A stretch of DNA of 64,000 nucleotides from Symsagittifera roscoffensis (Eukaryota; Xenacoelomorpha; Acoela; Convolutidae), in the NCBI RefSeq assembly GCF_963678635.1, contig NC_087062.1, positions 71,577,345 to 71,641,344 on the forward strand. The letters are read 5' to 3'. Made by a program: the position numbers and the translations under genes. Of this stretch, positions 55,770 to 64,000 are shown piece by piece (positions within the stretch are counted from its first letter, which is position 1; the number at the start of each line of letters is the position of its first letter). Below the pieces are notes generated by a model. That model searched no databases. It had not been told where the DNA came from and saw only the letters and a program-made list of their open reading frames with translations.

Positions 55770-57505
55770 TAGAGATAGGTAAGGAGACCCGCAACAAAAT
55801 AAGAGGGTTCGAACCTGGGCAGGGTCGGATGTTTTTAGTGAACTTTTTGTATACTAGTTAAAATGCATCCGCTCTAGAAAATTACGCATGTTAGTTGGTA
55901 ATTTTTTTTTCAAATTGACTGGTACTGCTAATGCTTCATAATTGGCTTGTGTCATCTAGAAATTATGTAGACTCATAATTAGCGTGCGTCACTTGAGAAA
56001 TTTTTAGACTCAAAGTTGTACTCATTCTGGTTTTCCCAGTAGCGTTATCGGTCATATTTTTGCTTGCGTATGCAAAATTCACCTTCGCCTCTGAGTCTGA
56101 AAATGTATAAGACTTGTTTTTTTGCAACACTGGAAAGTTTTTGTACTTTTCGCAGAAAGCTCAATTTTTCATCAATTGGCGCCAATGGAAAAAACGGCTG
56201 CTCTACTATAGGCCTGCCAATTTCGCTGGTCTCTTTTTGGTTGACTTCACACTCTACGGCCTTCAAAATTTTCAGTAGCGGGACTTTTGGCCTATTAGTT
56301 TTGAATTTTTCATTTTCTTAGATTTTAAATGCACAAATCTGCGATGAACATTTTGATCAAAAGGACAAATTGTGAGGATCTCCCCTTCTCAAGCGGCCAT
56401 TCCCTGAAATCGGTAGAAAAAGTAATGGCCTCAAATAATCCCATTTTTTGACATTTTGTTTAGTTTTTCAAACTTTTTTGCTTTTTTCTCAAAAACTACC
56501 CTGCCAAATTGGAGGTTAAGGATTAATTCAAAAGAAATACTCAGTTATGCGATATTTACCTGCGCAAGCGGCTATGGACTGCCTTTTGAAAAAAAATTGG
56601 CATCAGAAAATGTTCTATGTTTGAAAATTTTCCTTTTTTCCAAATCTTTTCTTTTTCAAAAACTAAGCTGCTGATTCTGAGGTTGAGAGTTCATTCAAAC
56701 TAAGAAGGTGCTTATATTTTCCCTGCGTGATCTGTTTCACCCTATTGTTTTGTAGAAAAGCCAATATGGACTTCGTGAGAATCCTTTTTTTGAAATTTTT
56801 ACCACTTAATAGAAATTTTTCACTATTCTCGAAAACTACTAGCTAAATGTGATAATAAGAGTTCGATCTAAAAATCAAGGCTTGGAAATTTTCCCCGCAT
56901 AACTTTCGATGTTTTGATCGTTTTTTGCAATCTTCTATACTTTTTTTGAGAAACACCCAGCCAAGTCTGAAATAAAGAATTCAATTAAAAGAGCGAGTAA
57001 TAGTTTTTATCCTTATTTAAGCAGCTAGTTCCCTATTTAAGCAGAAAAATTACTAGGAATTTGCTTAAAGTCCATTTTGAAATATTGAAAATTACGCATT
57101 TCCGTATCAGCACAATATATATTTTAAATTTAAAATAGATACATCCAGCATTAGCTGGGCCACTAGTTTACTTCCATAAGACCTTGGCGTAGATGCAAGG
57201 ACGTGAAAGACACTCCTTATCAGTCGGTCAGAAATTCAAATCCAAATCCGTAAGATTGAAATAGTTTTTTATCTTTGCTCCCTTTTTTGCTGCTTTATTG
57301 GTGGCTAGTGTTAATACAATTTTAAGCAGTCGTGTAGCAGATGTGAGAACGTGATACTCCTGGTCTCAAAATTGATGTTCAATTTTTCTTTCAAGCTGTT
57401 TTTTTAATCTTATTCTTTTTTCTTAAATTTTTTGTTTTGCCTGTTTAGAGCTCTTTTTTGCTTTTTTCTCGCTTGTGTTTGCGAAGCGCAGCTTAGCCTC
57501 TGTGT
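55770..57505 (+). repeat. Repeat block in PACC1-like intron 2, unit 5 (SINEs and family D)
   Basis: Duplicate of 38,085-39,820. It has a SINE at 55,770-56,095, the family D tandem repeat at 56,320-57,010 and a second SINE at 57,320-57,505. The order and orientation match unit 3. Confidence 0.6.
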
Positions 57506-57699
57506 AAAAGAGGTGACAGTTTTTTCTCTACTCTCGAAGTGAATTTGCTTTTTTGTCTATCTGCTACTGAGAACTGAGTATACGTTGATCGGGTGATAAC
57601 ATTTTTTTGCGACGTTCTTAGCATGACACACATTATAGTTTCGACCATTTGAAAAATGGGAACGAACTTTGTGTTCGAGTGTTTTAGTTTTTTTTTAAT

Positions 57700-58240
57700 T
57701 TCCACGCAAAATCAAGTACCACAAACATGATCGGACTTGGATCATATTAAAGCCCTTCGAATCGTGATTCGAGCGACCTAAAAAAATTCAAAACTTATTT
57801 CACAGTGTCAAGAAAAACCGGTTTGATATTTTTGATTTTTGGTCTAATTTCGAACTAATATGGTGACGGTGTAGGCCTAAAATAGCTAATTCAAGCCTAA
57901 TTTAAGATGTGAAATTTTGGTTTTACTCAAGTAAAGGTAATTTTTGGAGTTTTTTTTAAGCACAACTTTGGGAATCAAAAACTTGAACATTCAAAAAATT
58001 ACTGCAAAAAAATTTGAAAAATTCTTTGAAATTTTTTCAATTTTTCTTGTAGTTTTTCTAGTCATTTTTCTTCAATAACTGTTTTCCGAATGGCCTTTTT
58101 ACTATAAATTTCAAATATACATAAGTTCTTTTTTTAATTCAGACCTTTTTATCACATTATGCGGAAAAACCCCACTGATTTGAAGAAAAAAAATGTTTTA
58201 GTGTTTTTTTAAGACTGCGGTCGGAACATTCTGTGCTACT
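57700..58240 (+). repeat. Repeat family C, right copy of unit 5
   Basis: Duplicate of 40,015-40,560, with the same TTCCACGCAAAATCAAGTAC start and CGGAACATTCTGTGCTACTT end. Confidence 0.6.
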
Positions 58241-59079
58241 TGCACAGCAACCGACTACCCTTGTCTATATAAGTTTTTGGGCCAGTTGAACCCAATTTTT
58301 TTGCTAAGAGAGCTAATAGTTTTGAGGGAGTTTAAACAAAAAGAGTTGATTTGAGTTCAATTTGGTTAAAATACTCAACATCCTCTCTACTGAAAAGGAG
58401 AACCGATACATACACTTCGACGTCACTGGAACCTCGACTGGCAACCGACTCCAGTCACAGATCAAGATGGTATGGCAGTCGGCAACTGTGGAACGAGTGT
58501 CCATAGTAAAGAGAGGGGGCTACCTGCCGATCACAAATGTCGTCGCCACTTTCGGACTCGCCCTCGAAAGACTTCTCGCAATTTATTCGAGAGTCGTGAA
58601 ACGCAATATGTAATATTCACGTATATTGGAATGATCTTACTAATTTAAAACACAAGCAAAACTTTCTACCAGACTGCGGAACAAACGAAACAAAACTGCA
58701 GTCTCGAAAAATTATTGAAATCGATAAAAAGTTTGAGAATTGCAGTTTTGTTTTTGTAAAGTTGTTCTCCTCTCATACCAAGACACGTTAAAATTGATAA
58801 ATTTGTGATCCTAAAATGCTTAGGATTATGGGGTTGTGTTTTTAATTTGGCGAAAAAAGAATTGTCGCGGGAGCTTTTCAGGTGGTATGAAACTCTCTGT
58901 CAAAGAATTGTCAGTTACAGTACCAAATTTTGTAGTTTTTCCTGTGACGCATATATTACCACATACAGTTTTTGTTGCCCGTCATAGCTAGACCTCTTGT
59001 TTCTTCCTCATCAAAAGACTTCACAGCTTTTTCTCCTGGTTAACTAAGGAGTTCAGTAGAGTGACCCATTAGTGAAAAT

Positions 59080-59940
59080 GTACAACACCTCCCTCTTTTG
59101 CGAAAGCACCCCAAAATACTCAGTGTTTTCTTTGACACATCAACTTCGCAGAACACTGCAAGCGAACTTCTAAGAAAACGTCGCACAGGATGGCGATTCC
59201 GAATGCCTTGTAGGGTACAATTGGGGTCAATTAAAAAAGACGCTACTGGTAACCTACAAGGCTTTTGTCAAATCGAGTTCAGATTCCGCGTGCTCAGCAT
59301 GGTCCCATGCCTCAAACTCTACGTCTTTGAGCAAACTTCACGTATTTTGAAACGCCGCTATTGGGTATAGAGTCTAAAACGGATTAAAATATGGAAAAAC
59401 ATTGATAAGGTTTCAGTGTTTGTGTCATGGTAAAAGAAAGATAAGAAAAAATAATTATTTTTGTGTAGTAATCTGTTGTTGTTTTTTTTTGCAAATAACC
59501 TCGCCGCTTAACTAGCTTTAACATTCATTGGTGTGCTACGTTTAGTTTGTAATGTATTAAGATAGATTGTAATCTTTTCGGGTGTCAAAAAAAATTTCAT
59601 CTTACCATCTGAACGTTTGAACCTATAACACATCTTAATACATTAAAATCAAAACGTAATACACCAATGATTTTTACTTAACTAAATAACGCGCGCTAAA
59701 ATGTTTTTTTTTGCAAAAAATGGAGATTTCTAAACAAAAACGAAAAAAAAATACCAGTTTTGTTGCCATTCTTTAACAATGACACGAATACTGAAACCTT
59801 ACCAATTCTATTCCCTAGCCTAATGCTTTTTAGATTCTATATCCAATGTTAATACAAATCTGGAAGACCGGATGTTCTATTACCTATCTTTGAACATGAG
59901 GGACTCCCTGGACCTTTACCCCTAGCTGTCCTCACATATC
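59080..59940. mobile_element. LINE scrap fused to a left-truncated foldback element, unit 5
   Basis: The LINE RT fragment (59,085-59,356) is joined directly to GGGTATAGAGTCTAAAAC, which lies inside the left arm of the foldback element. About 490-500 bp present in unit 3 (41,675-42,167) are missing, including the outer part of the left arm. Because unit 3 has both arms complete, unit 5 has the deletion. Confidence 0.75.
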
Positions 59941-60639
59941 TAGTGAAAAGTGAAATCAAGGGAAGTTAGCTGCAAGCTTTACTTTTGCCGGCCAAAATAA
60001 ACAATTTTAGTGCGGCTGACATGTTTCCGTTCAGATGTTTTAAAACAGAGAGCAAAGCAAAAAAAAGTCTTGTTTTAAAACTTTTTTTTAAAATGACACT
60101 GTTTTAAAAAGTGCAATCCTGGCAAAAAGTACAGAAAATCTTCAACTTGATTTATTGGCTGGGGCATTTGATTTAAAGTTTTGCCGATGAGAAAGATTCA
60201 AGTTAGCATCCTATTGAAACGTGAAAAGATTCAATACTGAAGCATAATACAAATTTCAAACCATATAAAGCATATTGTAGTGGACATACTTATATTATAT
60301 TATTACGTAATTGAACAGTAAAGCCACGGTCATTGTTATAGTTTGCAAGACCTTCTTATACCGCATTGGAGCTGGTGTTGAGTTAAACTAAAGTTGATTA
60401 TCTTACATTTTGTCTTAACATATAATAACGCGGTTCTTCCACGCGGCGCAGTCAGCATTATAATCAAGCTACTGTGAATTAAGCGACACAATTCATCGAA
60501 GAAACCCCCGGTACTGTGGGAAAATTGGATCCAACGCTTCCTATTTGTAGTAATTGCAAAAGATGAGATAGACCTGGAAGATCTAATGGCGGAAAAAAAC
60601 TTTATCCCATGCTGGATGAAATAGCAGGAACTGAAGATA

Positions 60640-60975
60640 ACGCGGCCCTAGAACAATTACACGCTGAGGGTTGGAAACCAGTATTGTACGCATCGAGATT
60701 TCTGAATGAGGCCGAATTGAAATATAGCATAAACGAATTGGAACGTTAAGCTGTCGTTTAGGCGGTAACTCACTTTAACAATTAACTGTTTGGGGCTCCG
60801 TTTAAGATCATAACGCTACATAAAGCGTTGCTAAATTGTTTGTCAGAGGAAAAGAATACAAAAGCTACACAAACTCGATTAGTAAGATAGGTCGATCGTT
60901 TATTGCCATTTGACTACGAAAGATCACATTCCAGGGAAGAATGTGGGGCTCGTCGATTACTCGTCTCGGCATCTA
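60640..60975 (+). pseudogene. RNase H remains of the Ty3/gypsy pol
   Basis: The + strand reads PVLYASRFLNEAELKYSINE, then AVV, AVTHFNN, LFGAPFKIIT, HKALLNCL, and GLVDYSSRHL. This is the usual order of the RNase H domain and the linker to integrase in Ty3-type pol. Several stops interrupt it (after LER, and within the VxW and YLF positions). The Asp expected before HKAL is Leu. Confidence 0.85.
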
Positions 60976-61429
60976 CGAGTTGAACCGTCGGCTAGTGCAA
61001 GCAGTTCTGAATTGAACAGCCGGAATGAAGTAATGACCAGAACAAAACCAGAACAAGCATTAGGTCATCGGAAGGAGTGTGCAGCGAAAAAACTAATTTA
61101 CACGTTTTAAAACTGTCATTTGCTCAAAGTTTGTGTTGCAAATTAAAGCGAAATAAACACTGCCGGAGTTGTGAGTTATTAAATCCTTTAAAAATGATCC
61201 AAAACTCTTCTCCTAGTCAGCTCCTAGCCAGCCAAGGGTGTGAGGCCCGTGAAAAACTTTCAATCAATGTTCATGGCAACAATTATTTTTGCCAGCCGTC
61301 GGCTGAAACTTACAATATCCCTCAGGTTATGTTTCCGACCATTTTGTTTGATTGACCCAAATTTTTTGACGCTGACTTCATCGCGAACGAGATTTAAAAT
61401 TGTGTGTTTGAAGCGTTAAAAACGTATAA

Positions 61430-62310
61430 TCCCGATGATATTAAAAATCTAGGCCCTTACTTTGCACACCATGCTGATAAGTTACATACCTCAAAAGATA
61501 TATCGTTCTTCGAAGACCGAGTGGTGTTGCCGCTACAGTTGAGAGCTCCGCTATGATGCGTTGTCACGAAGGAAGTTCGTGAATGTTTAAGATAACGGAC
61601 GTGGAAAGATATTTTTTCTAGTGGCTGCACACGAACCTGCAGATAAAGTTAACGGCAGTCAATTGTACCGATTGCATGAAACCTGAAAAAAACTTAAAAC
61701 CAATCTTTCCGGAAAACGATATAACAAAAATAGATACATTGGAAGAACCGAATAAGTAAATACAATAAAAGTTTCTCGGCCCACTGCCCGCGACTTGCAC
61801 CTTGCACAAGCGAGTACCTACTTACGTGCATCGATATGATCTCGAAATCTTCGTCGGTTCAGATAACGGTAAGAACGACTGCTAAAGTAATCCAGCAGTT
61901 TCTGTAAAACTATATTGCCTTACATGCAATACCAAGCAAGGGACGGGATTTGCTTCCAAATCCATCGGCGAAAACTGTACTAGAATTCGTTTAAGAAATT
62001 TTTGTGCTCCCGGGGGTCAACACATGGCCACTGGATTGATGAAAAGGTTGATCCGCACACTGAGGGAACGGCTAATGGCATGCTCGGGTCAGCAGCCAAG
62101 ACCACTCTTGAAATTTAGTTTAAATAGAGTTCTGTGTCTCATGCGAACTACAACACATCAATCTTTTTAGGTTGTTTTCCGTTCGAGGCTCAGTTTGATA
62201 GAAAATTCAACCCGGTCTGGCGTACGATTGCACGCGATGCCTCGTCAAGTAACCTGTTCTGGAAAACTATTTTGTTTTTCCTAGATAAAAACAAGAATTT
62301 TTTCCCAATC
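61430..62310 (+). pseudogene. Integrase remains of the Ty3/gypsy pol
   Basis: Pieces in order are FFEDRVVLPLQLRAPL (before the zinc-binding domain), YLLTCIDMISK with the first core Asp and TTAKVIQQF (near 61,815-61,900), LIRTLRERLMAC, and SLNRVLCLMRTTTHQS then GCFPFEAQFDRKFNP (62,040-62,220). The frame changes several times and stops occur. These are classic Ty3/gypsy integrase signatures in a dead copy. Confidence 0.8.
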
Positions 62311-62315
62311 GGATT

Positions 62316-63475
62316 ATGCTAGACTACACTCCGGCAGACTACAACTCAAATTTGGGAGTGTGCGAACGAATTGAGCATACGGTTACTCTGGATCTGGAGA
62401 AAGTTGTCCATAAAAACGACCTTTCGATAAATGTAGGCAAAAATCGGTCGGATGTTTGGAGACCAGATGATTCCGCTCAATCAACGACGCCAAATGCACC
62501 AGGAAGCAATACATGGGACCCAGGAGAAGATGTACGATGATGAGGAATTCATACGAATTAGTGGTACGGCCCAAAATCCCATCGTCATCTATAGCTCATC
62601 TGATGGCCTTACGCCAATAAAGTCAACTTTGGTTGGCAAACCGACGCGATACAATAACCAGATAAGACCTCACCAGCTAACGAAATACCTAACCCAGTCG
62701 GGTAATTAGAGTTTCCCAATCTGAGCCCCGAATACCAAGGGTTGAGAAAATTTTCGCATATTCGGGTTCATAAGAAAACAGTGCCGTTAGGATAGATTTC
62801 GACAAAACGCAGAGTGCTGGACAAGTTACAACAGATAGCCCAACTGTGTTGCTATCTGACGAAGACGTAGAAGATGTAGGAGACATTCAAATTAAGGAGC
62901 ATGGCTCGACTGATATGGAAATGCTGCAGAGGTCATCTCCAAGAAATTCGATAGAGGGGTTGAGACGACGCCGTCAACGCCGGAGGTTGTCAAGGTTCAA
63001 TCTTCCAGTATTCAGCCAAGGGCCCAGGAGGCCGGTATCCTGACCACAAGCAATCCGATTAGGACACCAAAACCGCTATTACGACACCACACTAGACCGT
63101 TAAGAGAATGCAAGCCGCCCAATTTCCTGGGCGAACAGTTTTCTACGAGTGCGATATTAGCCGAGCAACAAACGGTGAATATAGTATCCTAGCAAAGAGA
63201 CTACACCTGAGGATCGGAAAAACGTTATCGTTGAAACCGAAAATATGACCAATACCAGTGACGAGTCTCGTCGCCCTATGGTAACTGATGTTATCATTCA
63301 AACAGCGGAATTAGCCAATATCAGTGGCGAGTCTAGTGGTCCAAAGACAACCGATGAATTGGACATAGTCGACAATTTTTCTGCTATCAGCATGACGGAA
63401 GAAAATCAATGGCAAATTGTGGAGAAGCTGGAAAACTTCTATATAACTTTTTTTCCTCCGAAAAGCAGAAGATAA
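62316..63475 (+). pseudogene. Unassigned 3' region of the Ty3 element
   Basis: Between integrase and the 3' LTR lie about 1.2 kb with consecutive open pieces (62,316-62,540; 62,452-62,709; 62,846-63,043; 63,245-63,475). They are acidic, Thr/Ser-rich and include a repeated NTSDESRRP / NISGESSGP motif (63,250-63,350). I recognise no family. It could be the C-terminal end of pol or an extra open frame. I see no membrane segment that would suggest an envelope gene. Confidence 0.4.
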
Positions 63476-64000
63476 GAGAGATTAGTTTCGTCGTATAGTA
63501 CCAAAGGTTCTAAAGACCCAAACTAAGCCGAACTTTGAAGCTAAATAACTTTGCCGCAGTAAAATTGATAAACATTTTATATTTTGTCAAATTGTCGAAG
63601 AAGTAGTGTAGTGGAGACTATGTGTTTATATTATGTTATTACGTAATTAATTGGTAATGCCAAGGTCATTTTTATAGTTAGCATGACCATCACATACCGC
63701 CATTGGCGCTGGTGTTGTGTTAAATTCAAGTTGAATATCTTACGTTTTATCTCAACATATAACAATGAGGTTACTTTCACCCATATACAAGCATCAAATT
63801 TGAGGGGGTGTCTTAATTCTAATCATTTATACCTCATTAAGTAGCGGATACGAAAAAAATGTTCAGATAGAATTTTTTTTCAATTACAAAATTGTTTTAT
63901 GGAAATCATATTTTTGTGATAGCAATCGCCATATAACAGGAGCAAGTTTGGCTTTCCCGGATGTATATCGATGGTTGAGAGCCTTTATCAGCAACAAAAC

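Larger units (their letters stand above)
53100..58613 (+). pseudogene. PACC1-like pseudogene, unit 5
   Basis: All three exons are present (53,100-53,522; 54,824-55,019; 58,398-58,613). Exon 1 has one extra A in the A run at about 53,112-53,119, which shifts the frame after six codons. It also has a TAA at 53,311-53,313, where the other copies read AAA (YQAK). Exons 2 and 3 are undamaged, and exon 3 is identical to the unit 3 exon at the DNA level as far as I can read. Exon 3 could therefore still serve another first-exon cassette. Confidence 0.75.
47966..60548 (+). repeat. Segmental duplication unit 5, full-length
   Basis: The most complete unit (about 12.6 kb). It holds family C, the SINE cluster, both torsin-like exons, the spacer, all three PACC1-like exons, family D, the LINE scrap, a foldback element missing its left end, and the 5' LTR with leader. 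At 60,548 it continues into the rest of the Ty3 element, which marks the original right border of the array. Confidence 0.9.
60276..63781 (+). mobile_element. Degenerate Ty3/gypsy LTR retrotransposon
   Basis: The left LTR 60,276-60,443 and right LTR 63,607-63,781 align along their length (TGTAGTGG start; TTATTACGTAATT; GGTGTTGAGTTAAA versus GGTGTTGTGTTAAA). CATAT precedes the left LTR (60,271-60,275) and follows the right (63,782-63,786), a plausible 5-bp target duplication. A primer-site-like GGCGCAGTCAGCA follows the left LTR. Gag, protease and most of RT are deleted: the leader runs directly into RNase H. Stops and shifts interrupt every domain, so it is inactive. The array border at 60,548 lies inside it. 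Confidence 0.85.

Noticed and set aside
1-64000. CRISPR array, operon or bacterial origin
   Set aside because: No regularly spaced short repeats with unique spacers. Genes have GT-AG introns and animal families, so prokaryotic features are not expected.

Overview
The window is nuclear DNA from an animal, AT-rich with spliceosomal introns. The protein genes are metazoan types: the C-terminal half of an atypical protein kinase C, the proteasome subunit alpha-5 (PSMA5), ORC2, a torsin-4A-like membrane AAA+ protein, and a two-pass membrane protein resembling the proton-activated chloride channel PACC1/TMEM206. An oxalate:formate-antiporter-type (OFA) MFS transporter is also present. LINEs, tRNA-derived SINEs, a hAT-type MITE, a foldback element and a Ty3/gypsy element occur throughout. 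I would guess a marine invertebrate, but the sequence alone does not fix the clade. Layout, left part: 1-2,700 carries the last two visible exons of aPKC (+) behind an intron with dispersed repeats. An intronless MFS gene lies at 6,214-8,127 (+). PSMA5 lies at 9,134-11,565 (+) in five exons. A repeat-rich gap follows to 17,161, then a single-exon ORC2 at 17,162-18,310 (+), a 5'-truncated LINE on the minus strand (about 18,545-20,340), and more repeats up to 22,954. Layout, right part: 22,955-60,548 is a segmental duplication array. One complete ancestral unit, about 12.6 kb and best preserved at 47,966-60,548, contains a two-exon torsin-4A-like gene, a three-exon PACC1-like gene, a hAT MITE, SINEs, a LINE scrap, a foldback element, and the 5' LTR plus leader of a Ty3 element. 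Five partial or complete units follow one another. Only unit 1 has an intact torsin-like gene (24,601-26,253). Only unit 3 has a complete, unbroken PACC1-like gene (35,426-40,926). All other copies are truncated, frameshifted or missing an exon. The right edge of the array lies inside the Ty3 element, whose eroded RNase H, integrase and 3' LTR continue to about 63,781. How the parts relate: the genes outside the array are unrelated housekeeping, polarity and transport genes that happen to be adjacent. Inside the array, torsin-like and PACC1-like genes were copied together. The PACC1-like terminal exon exists only in units 3 and 5, while exon 1-2 cassettes exist in four units, so several cassettes lie upstream of each shared last exon. 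Differences between copies are frequent in introns and exon 1, but only synonymous in exon 2 and absent in exon 3. Assembly or haplotype artefact must be excluded before biological conclusions are drawn from the array.
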